A stretch of DNA of 64,000 bases, taken from the NCBI GenBank assembly GCA_964036195.1, contig OZ038451.1, positions 13,210,529-13,274,528 on the forward strand, read 5' to 3'. Origin of the DNA: Sphaerolaimus hirsutus. Taxonomy: Eukaryota > Nematoda > Chromadorea > Monhysterida > Sphaerolaimidae. This document shows positions 1-10,599 of this stretch, in pieces. The position numbers and the translations under genes were made by a program. Position 1 is the first letter of the stretch; each line of letters starts with the position of its first letter. The notes beneath the pieces were generated by a model, which was given only the letters and a program-made list of their open reading frames with translations, was not told where the DNA came from and searched no databases.

Positions 1-27
1 CTGTAAATTAATATCCATCGACCCAGG

Positions 28-60
28 GACGTTGCTAGGATTTTTGAGGATTTCATGCCT
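28..60. repeat. Fragment of a CAGGGACGT-type hAT-like element
   Basis: The sequence CAGGGACGTTGCTAGGATTT matches the left end of the elements at 3353 and 53734, but no right end or target duplication is visible. It lies in the intron before the first vWA exon. Confidence 0.35.
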
Positions 61-134
61 CGCGTAGCCAACCGTAGAACTTAATTGAAATGAAAATGAA
101 ATGAAACAATGCGTTGTCACTACCCGCCAAACAG

Positions 135-3100
135 AGGAAGTGTGCCGCGAGCCGGGCGAGGCCGACTACATGCTGATCATCGACGGGTCGACGTCGATCA
201 ACGACACAAACTTCCAGCTGATGCGCGACTGGCTCGTGTCGCTGGTGAAGCGCCTGCCCGACACCAGTCGATACGGGGTCGTCGAGTTCAGCGGTCGACC
301 CAAGGAGATCGTCAAGTTGTCCGAGGGAGGCGCGTTCAATGCTTCTAGTCGGTTACATTCGTGAATTTATGGTGATCCCGCAGTGCGGCTTGTAAATACG
401 TGTGTATTCAAATTTTGGGCGTTTTTACGGTAATCTTAAGTAGACTAGAAATTTGAATTTGATCGTTCGCTCAATTACATGTGATACAAAAATGTTATTG
501 GTGTGACTCGACACACATGTCACTGCATGGTAGTCACAGCCTCGGCGAACCAATAATGAACAAATCAAAATCGAAATTGATGCATTTGAGTTAAATACGT
601 TTGAGTTGACGGGGGGTTGGGAGGGGGTTACCCCAGGACCAGGGGTTCAGTGGGGGGTTCGCCCCACAAATCATCTATCTTAGCTATCTATTTTTCCCGT
701 GGGTGTCTAATGTTCAAACGGGATAGATTTTTGGGATCGGGATTGTCTTTTTGAATTTGTGGGATCAATCACGTGATCAGGATGTTTCGGGATCGGTATT
801 AGGGTCTCCTGAATTGGAATTTTTGCCGAAGTCTGGCATTTGGGCTTTTTCTACATGTGTTCACAACACAAGTTCTAAAAACACCGAGGGGTTACGGCCA
901 AATCACCCATTTATCTAGGAGTAGAACGTTGTTTGAAAAAAAACCCAACGCTTTTACCAACAAACCCCATACAAAACCAGCAGTAGTTACTAGAAATGTG
1001 GATAAAGATTTCAACTCAACACATACCATAAAACACAGAAATTTTCGCCGCGCTGCCCTACATCAAGGGTACGACCAACATCGGCCTGGCCATCGAGTTC
1101 ACCGTCGACAACATACTCGAGCCGGGTAACAGACCCGAGGTGCCCGACATTGTCATAGTCATCACGGACGGGCAGTCGGCAGATAACCCCGGCCCTCCAG
1201 CTGATATAATGCGACAAAAGGCCAGTGCGCTGCTATTCGAGTCGAGATTGTAAAAATGGTAATCGAAAATATAAATGAGGCGTCTAATTCTAAAAACGAC
1301 AAGTCCACAAAATGCGATTTTGAGTAAATCGCATTTAAGTTTCAGACCCAATTCCAGGCCTGTGGTGTGTGACCAATTTGGCTCTCTCTTCCATTAAGTT
1401 CCATATGTTGACAATAAAGTGTCAAATTTTCAGCCCCTGCTTTCAACGTAAATATATGTGAAAAATGGAGTGTCCATAAAATTCCATTCGGTCAGAGCAA
1501 AACCGTTTTGGGGAGGGAAATGGACTTGTCGACCTCTTGCACGCGAGAACATTCTTGTTCCCGGCAACGACGAGGCTGCCTTATGGGAAATTTATGGACT
1601 TGTCGACTTTTAGAAATCGGTGTCCACAGTAGGGTTGGGAATATCTAAATTTTCGGTTCCGGTTCTCGGTTCCAAAAGATTTCGGTTCGGATATCGGTTC
1701 TCGGTTCCTCAAAATTTTTGGTTCCGGTTCTCGGTTCCGGTTCTCAAGTTCGGTTCCGGTTCGGTTCTTTCCGTTCCAAAACTTCAAAAATTTATGTGCC
1801 GGGTAACAAAAAATGGGGTATCGGGTAATAATTGGCTGAATAACAAAATACCAACACAATGGTGTGGTGTAGTAAACAACAGGGGCAGTCACAGACCCTG
1901 TAAAATGTAAAAGAGCCTGTAAAATGTCATGTGTCATGTAAAGACCCTGTAAAGTGTCATGTCTTTTACATGACACCTGACATTTGACAAGGTCTTTTGC
2001 ATGACAAGGTCTTGTCGACTTTTAGCCCAAAACTAAGTGGACTTGTCGACTTCTTGCCCAATTTTTTTTTGCATTTTTCACCAAAAATGTCAAATTTGGC
2101 ACTATGCCATATGGTCATGTGAGGTCAAAAAAATTATGGAAAATGGTGAAAAATGTGCGGAAGTAGCCCCAGATGACGTTTCCGGGCCCTAACTCGATAT
2201 TTTCATATTTTGGACTTTTAGAATCGGACGCCTCAAATACAAGTGCACATAGACAAAAAAAACGTTTGGTTGGGTGAAAATCGAGGTTCGGTTAGGCCAG
2301 GATAGGTTAAAATTATGTACGGGGCCTGATAAGGAATTTATGAGCCGGTATTTTCAATTGAGACAAATAATTACTGCCCCACGTAGGGTTCAAACGGGAT
2401 TGACTTTTCGGGATCGGGATTGGTTTTTTGAGATTTCGGGATCGGGATCGGGATTGGGGTCACGAGATCGGGATTGGCATTTTTTCGGGATCGGGGTCTT
2501 GGGATAGAGATTTTGGCCAATGTTTTGGCATCCACAGTTGTTCATAAAGGTATAAAAACACTGTTGGATGCCAGAAACGTGGCATAAAATGAACGCTGGG
2601 GGTTTGCGTTCACATTTTTGCATGCAAAAAGTCGTTTTTTCACTTTTGATAATTTCCACTAATTTTTCCGGGATCGGGATCCCGGACTTTGGAGTTTCTC
2701 GGGATCGGGATTAGAAAAGTTTCGGGATCGGGACTGCTAAAAGCCGGAATTTAACGGGATCCGGGATCGGGATCCCGTTTGAACCCTAGCCCCACGTACA
2801 CAGTGGACCAAGGACGTAGCCAGGGGGGGGGCGGCCGCCCCCCCCCTTCCCGGGCTGGACCGAAAAATGTGCCAGAAATGGCACTTCCAGAAGACGATTT
2901 TGTCACAGGTTTCAAAAATTTTGCGCGCAAGCGCGCATTTTTCTATCACGCAACATATATTTAGCTGATCGGTCTCCGCAACCTCAAAGCCAGTGAAAAA
3001 ACGCTCATATTCTGTCCATGTCGTAAAATGCCTGTAAAATACAGACGTATACAGCGGTTTTGGCGCCAACGCCAACGCCAGTGGCGCCATGGCGTGGCGC

Positions 3101-4839
3101 CTACGAATGGCGCCAGCGACATGGCGCCATTCCCTTACTACAGGGGCAAAATTTTAGGGGGGGGGCGCCGCCCCCCCCCCGTTCGCCGGGCTCCGTATAC
3201 AATCCGCCCCCCCCGCTCACAAATCCTGGCTACGTCCCTGCAGTGGACAACCGAAATTTTAAAAATTTGTTTTTAAAACATTGGAGTTTACCAGAATGGA
3301 TAATTTTTATATCTATATCAACAGTAGTTGACGCTTGACAAACTACACTCAACAGGGACGTATCCAGGATTTTTGAGCGGGAAGGGGGGGCTGTTTGTTT
3401 ACGGAGCCTCGCGAACGGGGGGGGGGCTCAGCCCCCCCCCTAAAATTTTGCCTACAGAGTGACGGAATGGCGGCATGGCGCTGGCGCCATTCGTAGGCGC
3501 TACGCCATGGCACCATTGGCGTTGGCGCTGGCGGCAAGAGCCGCTCTATATGTATGTAAATATACATATATACGCAGCGGCAGGCACACCTAAATGGCAT
3601 TTTCAGCGATATGCATGTGCAGAGGTCGATCCGCTGAAAAGACCTGTGTAATGGAAGATTGCGCGCTTGCTAGGGTTGGCCGATGTTTTTTTTTAAACGT
3701 TTTTTTTTTTAAAAAAACGTTTTTTTTTAAAAAAAAACATGACGTCCGAAATGCTTTTTTTTAAAAAAAAACATCGGCCGAAATTTTTAGTACTAAGCAC
3801 TAGGTATTTTGCAAAATTTTTGCGCGCAAGCGCGCAATTTCACACACAAATTGACATTGGTGGTTGTTTTCATTGGTTTTGTTGCATTTTTAGTATCAAA
3901 ACATTCATTTCTATGTGCTACGATGGGTGAATAAGCCGACATATGTTGCTGTAATATATAATATTGAGGTAATGTGCTTCCATGTACCTCCACAATGTGT
4001 AACTTCACTCCCAAAGTTACAACCTCCTTTTATAACCTTGTTTGATCACCATTCCGTGCCAAACTTTACCTGAAGTCACGAACATTCGACTATAAGGCGA
4101 TATACGAACGATATGTCGACGAAAAATGGATATTTTTGACACAAATCACCAGTTATAATGCTATCCCATGGCTCCACAGCCATTATATGGTCATATTTAA
4201 CATCACAGAGTATTGCCAGTGTCTGATATACCTATATATGTTGACACTAGGTCATATCTGGGAGCTTTTAAAAAAAAACGTTTTTTTTAAAAAAAAAACA
4301 TCGAGTTAAAAAAAAACGTTTTTTTCCAACCCTAGCGCTTGCGCGCAAAAATTTTTATGGGTACCTTCCAAATTCCACCCCAAAATCGCATTTTCCGCGA
4401 CTTTTCTGGTCTCACCCCGGGAAGGGGGGGGGGGCTGCAGCCCCCCCACCCCCCCCTGGATACGTACTTGACACTCAAATGTGTAAAGTATATCCACCAG
4501 CTTTTGAAATTTCGACTGTCAAACTAGATAGTGTGCGTACCGCCAATAACGAGTCTGGCAAATCAGCACGGACATTGACATAGATATTTAGACAGCCGGC
4601 GAAACTACGGAGAGGAGACCCCCTTCCAAAAAAAGCCCAAATCAAAGACAAAAAAATCATCCTCCCGCAGGTGGACGAGATCGTGGTTCTCGGCATCACC
4701 GACCTAGTCAACGAAGATCAAATGTCGGCCATAGCCGGCAGCCCCACAAAGTGGATCAAAATTAAAAATTTCAACGAGCTCAATGCAGATACCACGGAAC
4801 GACTTCTAGCTTTGACTGGCGGATGCAAGATTCAAAAAG
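135..4839 (+). CDS. vWA-domain exons (three) of the vWA-ZP gene
   Basis: Together these exons encode one vWA fold. The first (135-347) holds the MIDAS start in YMLIIDGSTSIND (Asp-x-Ser-x-Ser type) and a VVEFSG strand. The second (1039-1249) has the MIDAS threonine in IKGTTNIGLAIEF and the MIDAS aspartate in VIVITDGQSAD. The third (4671-4839) supplies the last strand and helix, VVLGITDLVNEDQMSAIAG, and ends in a TGGC motif. All metal-coordinating positions are present, so a divalent-cation-dependent adhesion surface is likely. The donor of the first exon is the weak A|GTCGGT, chosen because it is the only one that keeps phase with the next exon. Confidence 0.75.
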
Positions 4840-7800
4840 GTGGGCAAAATTTTTTTCGAAAAATTTCGACAATAGTGAGACGGAGAGTACTGCATTCATG
4901 GTACACACGCGCGGCTCTCAAAGGTTGAAATGTCATCCTAGAACACATAAGTAAACTTGCTGCACATCAAAACGGACGTTCAGCGCGACCAATAAATAAA
5001 ATCTAGCAAACTCAATCGATATCTACACATCCACAGACAACTCAAACACTCCCACATCCAATTACACACTCAAAACCACCCAAAACCACTCAAATCTAGC
5101 TGACCAACTCAAAGAATCTCGTCGAATCGGCGCCTCAAGCCGAGCTTGGCGGCGGTGGTGAAGGGCCCGTCGACGGGCGTGTGCGGGTCCGTGCCCACGG
5201 CGGTCAGCTGCTGAGCCGGCTGCAGACGTTCGATCGGCCCCGCCGGCAGCCGCTTGTGCGAGCCTGGATACCCGTTTTTGATGAGAAAATGTGCTCGAAT
5301 GAACGATGGTTGGGGGGTTGGGGGGAACCCCTCCCCCAAACCGCCCAACTATCTATCTATCCCGGATGCCGCTCAGCTATCTGTCTATCCGGAGGTAAAC
5401 TTTTTGACCACTCTCCCCTGAACCCACCCCCAAATCGCCCAGCTATTGAGCTGGCTGGAGCAATTTTTGGAAAATTTTACCCAAATTTTCGCTTAAAATC
5501 GCTGCTTATCATACCTTTTTATAAATTTTCACCATTGTCATTGTCCACTTTTATACATTGTCAAAATCGCTACTTTGTGTTTTATTGCCTATTTTCAGCT
5601 ATTTTTCTACTATGTTTGCTTATATACCTATTTTGTACAGACACTGAAAAAGGCACTGAAACCCCCGCAACCCCCACCAGAAATTTTTTTCTCAACTATC
5701 TATCGCTCTGGAGTAGCGATTTGCTATCTATGCAAACCCCCAGGAGGGTCAAACTCTAGAATAAACCCCCGCAAACGATATAAGCACACCGTCGCAGTAT
5801 GGCCGAGACGTGGTCAACTTGCAGGTGCACAGCAATTTTGCGCCGTCCCTTCGAGGCTCGAAACGCACCGGTCGCATGAGCGTCAATCCCAACTTGTTGT
5901 GCGACCCGTCGCAATATGGCTGCATAAAACAATTCGAACATAGCTCATCTGATTAACCAGTCAAAAATTGAGAACTTGGCACTCCGCCAAGACGACGTAA
6001 ACAATTAATACAGTGAAAACAGCACCTGATTCTCGCTGTGTCCACAGGCACACCAGGAAATTTTCTGACCCTTCTTCAAGTCCACCTTTATAGGTTTCTT
6101 TCCACCGGGCACACCAAACTGAGGGAACATGTACGTCGTGCCCTGCACGCCAGGCACTTTTTTCTGCACTCTAAAATCGACTTCCTTTCTATTCGGGTCG
6201 TAGGCTGCCGGGTCGCTAGCGAAGCAACGCGACAGGGAAACGCATTGCGCCACGCTTTGCGGCTTTATTGTTGCGCGCAACATTTTGTACAAAACAGGAC
6301 GCAATCTTTGACGGATTTTCTTTTTATAGATGGAAGACGCAGTCGTACGAAAGTAGATTATTTTTTTCAATCTCTGAAATTGGCTGAAATCGGCTTATGT
6401 AGAGCGTATTCAGCTGTCTTTTAACAAAAATTAACATATAGAATGATGAAAGAGCGTCTGTTATCGTTGTTGTTACTGCCCCAAGAATAGCATTTCAGTG
6501 GAATAGCATATGTTCTCCAATGTGTAAGCGGGAAAATCCACGTATCCAAAAATTGCCTCAAAATTTCTTTCGCAACATACAAAGTTGGCACGCGTCCAAA
6601 CTACTCGCAGTGGCGGTAGGCGGTGAGCCCCAGCTGGACGTGCAGTGCGGCAAGAACAAGATGGTCATCGGCGGAAACACTGAGAACCCCTTCGTTGGCA
6701 GAATCTACGCCAGGTCTTCCAAAGCGTTGACCGACAAAAAGTGTTTCATAAAAGGCGACGGCAGCACAAACCGCGCCGAGATCGAGTTCGGCCTGCGCGA
6801 TTGCGGCACCACCAGGAGACGCTCAGTTTGTCAACTGATTTTGGCGAACTCAAACTGTTTTTAGTTCACGCATAGTTTCACGGTTGACGCGTTTTGAGAC
6901 GTTTTGGCGAACTTCTACCGCGCAGGAAAACCCGCCGGGAATCTTCTTCGAAAATACTATTATGTTCAGTTTTCACAGAAAGTTCGTGACAAAAGTTGAC
7001 GACGCTTTCAAGGTTTCCTGCTTTTATATGGATGCGGTCAAAGATGTTACGTATCCTTTGGATGTCAGGTTAGCTTTCAATAGATACCGTAATTGCATGA
7101 ATAACCCCCCTTGAAAAATTCCCCCTGAATGGTGGGATGAAATGTGTGGATGTAGAAAAAGATGAGTGAGGAATAATCCCCGTTGGATAATCCCCCCTTA
7201 AGAGATTTGATCAATTTGTTATGCCCAATTTTTTTACAAAAATGACACTTTTTGTGTTATTAAAGAATTTTTCGTGAGATGAGTTGATAGAATTAATAAT
7301 AATTCCTCCCCTTAAAAAATTCGCCCTTGAATAATCCCCCTCTCCAAAAAAAGTCTGAGGCAATAATAATTCCCCAGGGGTATTATTCGAGCAAATACGG
7401 TATTCAAGGGGGACGTGTCAAATGCCCTGTAAAATGTTAGGTAAAATGTCATGCAGACTTTCAAAATCATGTAAAATGTCTTGCCCCAATCGCAGCATGC
7501 TGAGCACCCAGGAACAAGAGGGCCAACTGGCGATGCCCCGGTGCGATTATACGATCCATCTGGACAGCCCCGACGGGCCGCCCGTGCGCTACGCCACCCA
7601 AGGCCAGGCCGTGTTCCACAAGTGGCACTGTGATGTTGGTGCGTGCATGCGAATGAACCTTTGTGTGCAGTTTTTGTGGTTCGACTTTCAAACCGCGTAA
7701 AATGTAAAATTTTTAGTATAGTGTTGAAAGTCTGTAAAATGTCGTGCAAAATGTCAAAAGTATGGAAAATATCATGAGAAATGTCAAACGTCCAGTGAAA

Positions 7801-9846
7801 AAAGTAATTTGACATTTTACAGGACATGTTACATGACTTTTGACACATTGCATGACATCTCATTTTACAGGGTCTGGGAGTGGCGCCAGAGCTTTGTATC
7901 CGACGGCCTATACGCATACCCATGTAAATATTAAGGTACACTGTTATGATATACTTCCGCATGCAGCTGAATCGGGCGAAGTCTTCAAGATGAAGGTGGT
8001 CGGCTGCACGCTCACCGACGACGAAGGAAACCAGCTGCAACTTCTCGACGCAAATGGGTATGGACGCTTGGATGGCATCATGCCAAAAAACTTAACTACA
8101 CTTTGACTGGGGGTTTGAATTGTGCGGGCACAATTGAATAGTTTCACTCAGTATATGCGTAAGCACGAGTCACCAAAACAGAGTTCTACGGGTTGGATAC
8201 AGCGTGCATGATATGACATCATGCAACTCATTGTATAGTATCATGTACGCCGAGTATACGGTAGTGTTTATGGAGATCAAAATGATTCATTTTGGTGAAG
8301 TCAACCGTGTTCACACCAGATTTATCAGTTTTGGAAGTTCCTTTTGTCAACTACTGTGCATTGGCACAATATTGAAACTCCTGGTAAATTGTTTTGATGT
8401 TTGTGAAGACTTTTTTCACCTCAATTAAACCTGCACTCATGTGCAGTTGCGCCGTGGACAGAAAACTGCTTCCCGAGCTGACCTACACGACCACTGAAGA
8501 TGGCGATTTGCGCGCCACGGTGCAGACTAGCGCCTTCAATTTCCCGGACCGAGAAACTGAGAATTTTCAGTGCGAGATTGAACTTTGTGTAGATTTTGAC
8601 GCCGGCTGCGAGAATGTCGTACGTTTCGTTTGGTATACTCCGAGGACCGCATGCTATGCATTTTTCTGAAGGAAACACTCCATCATGACGTCATTGTTAA
8701 TAAAATAAAAATTGTTCCAGCAAAAAAAAGAAAAAAAACATTTCAGGAAAAAACATTCGACACTTGCACATGACTCTGCCTTTTTCTTTTTGAAATGTTT
8801 TCCTTTTTTTTGTGAAAGTGAATACATAAGTATCCTGCTCGCGCATTATCGACCAAGACATAAATAATTTTGGGCGCATACTTTGCGATCCGCCGAGTAT
8901 ACATGGAATGATCGTTGCATGTAATATTACATGTAACTGACTTAATATATCGTATTTCCTCGAAATACCCCTAGGAGGTGTATTATTTCGCCTGCAAATT
9001 TTGAGGGATATTATTTCGCTAGAAATTTTGTGAAATTCCACGTACGAAGAGATATAGCAAAATTCAATAATAACAAACCTAGATGTAAATATACGGGTCT
9101 GTAGACATATATTTAGGTATATAGACGCTGTAATATTCACATGACCTTTTACAACTCATTCATAGTTTTCAACATCGGTTCTGCTTCACAAGTTCTGTCA
9201 AATACATTCTCTTAACACTGAATTCGGGTGGGGGTATTTACAGAGAGGAGTTTATGATTTCCCCGGGTCGCGCAGACCTGGGGGTATTTCGAGAGGAGTC
9301 AAGTCAAGGGGGGGGGGGTTAATTCGAGGAAATGCGGTAAATAATATTCGCGCAAATCAACGAACACAGCCACCCGAGTGCGACCGGTCGCGCGCGCCGT
9401 CAGTGCAGGACAGATTGTCTCGCAGGGAGCGCGAGTTGAACAACGCACCCGCCGCCTTGTCGCGCGCAACTCAAAGCACAAGCACGGCCACCACGAGCAC
9501 ACCGTCAAGCACGTCGACAACGAGCTCGTCCACCTCAACTACTCGTAGCCCTACAACGACAGTCAGGCTCGTTGATCTGCTGCGACAAAGCCAGCGGCAG
9601 CGCTACGACGCCCTGCGCGGCCGCGGCAAACGCGACACTCGCGCGCTGTCTGGCCTCGATGCCGCTCAGGCTGAGATGGTCGGCGGCAGGGAGTTGGTGC
9701 GCGCCCAGTTGCGCAGGACCGACCAGCGCAGGTGCATGAGCGCCATGGCCGCCTCGTTTTATGTGATGCTCTGTTTTGGACCGCTTTTGGTGCTCGCTGC
9801 GACGGCTGCACTTTTTGGCTGTGATTCAAGATCGGGAAATGTTTGA
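135..9846 (+). CDS. vWA-ZP domain transmembrane protein, CUT-6-like cuticlin (5' end outside window)
   Basis: An extracellular matrix protein combining a von Willebrand A domain with a zona pellucida polymerisation domain and a C-terminal membrane anchor, the layout of nematode CUT-6. Exons I can place are 135-347, 1039-1249, 4671-4839, 6611-6825, 6926-7068, 7496-7638, 7967-8057, 8447-8618 and 9370-9846. From 4671 onward all junctions are GT-AG and in phase, giving 470 codons including the stop. The intron 4840-6610 joins AAA-G to TG-GCG in phase, so vWA and ZP belong to one gene even though another gene lies between them. The first visible exon begins inside the protein, so the signal peptide and start are upstream. 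The junction between exons 1039-1249 and 4671-4839 is out of phase by my reading. Identification as an orthologue of CUT-6, rather than another vWA-ZP protein, is inference. Confidence 0.8.
600..860. repeat. Fragments of CTATCTATC-type and GGGATCGG-type elements
   Basis: In the first vWA intron (348-1038) I see a G-rich block with the CTATCTAT/TTTTCCCG motif found many times in the window. A short run of GGGATCGG-like repeats follows. Both look decayed. Confidence 0.4.
1274..2236. mobile_element. Inverted-repeat element, GACAAGTCGACTTTTAG family, with nested insertions
   Basis: The left end TGAGGCGTCTAATTCTAAAA is the imperfect reverse complement of the right end TTTTAGAATCGGACGCCTCA. The interior repeats the motif GGACTTGTCGACTTTTAG. 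Inserted in it are a GGTTCC/GGTTCTC array (from about 1630) and a CAGACCCTGTAAAATG element (from about 1885). Other copies are at 42394-43654 and 49264-49900. No coding capacity is seen. Confidence 0.7.
2386..2788. mobile_element. hAT-like element with internal GGGATC array
   Basis: The terminal repeats GGGTTCAAACGGGAT / ATCCCGTTTGAACCCTA are flanked by matching GCCCCACG copies at 2376-2383 and 2789-2796. That gives an 8-bp target duplication if the leading TA is counted in the terminus. The interior is largely an imperfect tandem array of GGGATCGGGATT. The middle also holds a sequence with TGGATGCCAGAAACGT that recurs near 28290. Confidence 0.8.
2809..3240. mobile_element. hAT-like element, CAAGGACGTAGCCAGG termini
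   Basis: Terminal repeats CAAGGACGTAGCCAGG / CCTGGCTACGTCCCTG are flanked by perfect 8-bp duplications CAGTGGAC at 2801-2808 and 3241-3248. Subterminal runs of G and C and internal GGCGCCA-type palindromes are present. There is no transposase, so it is non-autonomous. Confidence 0.85.
3353..4470. mobile_element. hAT-like element, CAGGGACGTATCCAGG termini, carrying a second element
   Basis: Terminal repeats CAGGGACGTATCCAGG / CCTGGATACGTACTTG are flanked by perfect 8-bp duplications ACACTCAA at 3345-3352 and 4471-4478. The interior carries GGCGCCA palindromes and GCGCGCTTGCGCGC. The element at 3671-4334 is inserted in it. The same family occurs at 53734-54183. Confidence 0.85.
3671..4334. mobile_element. 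hAT-like element, TAGGGTTGGCCGATG termini (nested)
   Basis: It begins TAGGGTTGGCCGATG and ends CCAACCCTA, with perfect 8-bp duplications GCGCTTGC at 3663-3670 and 4335-4342. Subterminal blocks repeat AAACGTTTTTT. Near-identical copies lie at 17597-18258 and, in the other orientation, 56177-57057. On the minus strand, 4014-3793, there is a 73-codon open frame that also stays open in the other two copies. Confidence 0.85.
5109..6283 (-). CDS. CISD3: CDGSH iron-sulfur domain protein, CISD3 type, mitochondrial; complete, 3 exons
   Basis: Exons on the minus strand are 6283-6026, 5919-5790 and 5263-5109, giving 180 residues with start ATG and stop TGA. Both introns are GT-AG and keep phase (0, then 1). 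The product has two CDGSH motifs, as in CISD3/MiNT, not the single one of CISD1/2: WCACGHSENQPYCDGSH and LCTCKLTTSRPYCDGSH. Each has the full Cys-Cys-Cys-His ligand set for a [2Fe-2S] cluster. The N-terminus (MLRATIKPQ to RCFAS, with no acidic residue) looks like a mitochondrial targeting peptide, which supports the ATG at 6283. About 45 residues follow the second motif, more than in the short vertebrate protein, and have no recognised domain. Each CDGSH motif is split by an intron. The gene lies antisense inside an intron of the vWA-ZP gene. Confidence 0.93.
6611..8618 (+). CDS. ZP-domain exons (five) of the vWA-ZP gene
   Basis: Exons 6611-6825, 6926-7068, 7496-7638, 7967-8057 and 8447-8618 encode a complete ZP module. 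ZP-N starts at LDVQCGKNKMVI and includes GRIYARS, a CF pair and DCGTTRRRS. The cuticlin-type bridge VTKVDDAFKVSCFYMDA follows. ZP-C contains MPRCDYTIHLDSPDGPPV, HKWHCDV, VVGCTL, LLDANGCAVDRKLLPEL and FQCEIELCVDF. Cysteine spacing and the closing PPEC, supplied by the next exon, match nematode cuticlin ZP domains. Such domains polymerise into extracellular filaments after furin-type cleavage. Junction phases are 0, 2, 1, 2 and 0, and all agree. Confidence 0.85.
9370..9846 (+). CDS. Last exon of the vWA-ZP gene: linker, furin site, transmembrane anchor, stop
   Basis: The acceptor ACACAG|CCACCC at 9370 continues the ZP domain with PPEC, the last ZP cysteine. A Ser/Thr-rich stretch of about 45 residues follows and is probably O-glycosylated. 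Next comes a dibasic RGRGKR sequence typical of the consensus furin cleavage site of ZP proteins. A hydrophobic segment of about 23 residues (around SFYVMLCFGPLLVLAATAAL) forms the membrane anchor, followed by a short tail and TGA at 9844-9846. Cleavage at RGKR would release the ZP polymer from the membrane. A later AG at 9407-9408 is also in phase but would lose the PPEC cysteine. Confidence 0.8.
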   Translation, partial: PPECDRSRAPSVQDRLSRRERELNNAPAALSRATQSTSTATTSTPSSTSTTSSSTSTTRSPTTTVRLVDLLRQSQRQRYDALRGRGKRDTRALSGLDAAQAEMVGGRELVRAQLRRTDQRRCMSAMAASFYVMLCFGPLLVLAATAALFGCDSRSGNV

Positions 9847-10035
9847 TTTCTATTAAATTCTATTTTCGGGAAATTTCTTCCAATTTTTGTCTGGTGCTCG
9901 ATTATGTATTTACCCAATTTTGTCCTTTGTGGTGGAATCGCCGCGACTATACTTGTTCATTATTGCGACTGTACATGCATGCGCAGATATTCATGATTAT
10001 TTATTTAATTAGCTCGTTCTTCAGACTTCAGTGAA

Positions 10036-10041
10036 AATAAA
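10036..10041 (+). promoter_or_regulatory. Poly(A) signal AATAAA of the vWA-ZP gene
   Basis: A canonical hexamer lies 190 nt after the stop codon, in an AT-rich stretch with no other candidate nearby. It is the likely 3' processing signal of the upstream gene. Confidence 0.5.
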
Positions 10042-10283
10042 TGACACAAATACCCCCGTTCTAATGCAACCTCTCTCTGTGTTTCGCTGCACCTGAATAC
10101 ATCCCAAGCAGATAATACCAACGTGCTTTCATTCGACACATTGTCACATGTGTTTGCGCAAAATTGTCACGTTTTGCAGGCGACAGGCACCAGTTCGAAT
10201 GCTTTCGGTAATAATTTTTTGCTGGCCGCTACGGGCGATTGGTTTGTTTGCCCCTGCCCACGCGCATGTTGTGGTGTTGCGAC

Positions 10284-10561
10284 TAGTGATGGAAAATACC
10301 GGCAAATATGGCACCGCACCGCACCGGCACCTCTGTCAGTCTTCAGAAAGGGCGCCTGGCACCATGGGCACCGGCACCTCTGCCAGTCTTCAGAAAGGGC
10401 ACCTGGCACCATGGGCACCGGCAAAAAAATTGCACCGGCACCGGTGCTATTCTAAAAAAATGACACCGACAGGACACCCTCTTAAAATGGCACCGCACCG
10501 GTGCTGGTGCCCTTCGATGCCCAGCACGGGGCACCGGTGCCCCCGTGCTTTTCCATCACTA
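10284..10561. mobile_element. hAT-like element with GGCACCGGTGCC array
   Basis: Termini TAGTGATGGAAAA / TTTTCCATCACTA are flanked by perfect 8-bp duplications GTTGCGAC at 10276-10283 and 10562-10569. The whole 278-bp interior consists of variants of the palindrome GGCACCGGTGCC. Confidence 0.85.
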
Positions 10562-10599
10562 GTTGCGACGCCGACTACGCTGTTTGGTGGCGTGTGCGC

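Noticed and set aside
5790..5960. Plus-strand exon-like reading with NPNLLCDPSQYGCIK between the vWA and ZP exons
   Set aside because: It is the mirror of the CISD3 middle exon. The minus-strand reading gives two conserved motif halves and joins both neighbouring CISD3 exons in phase.
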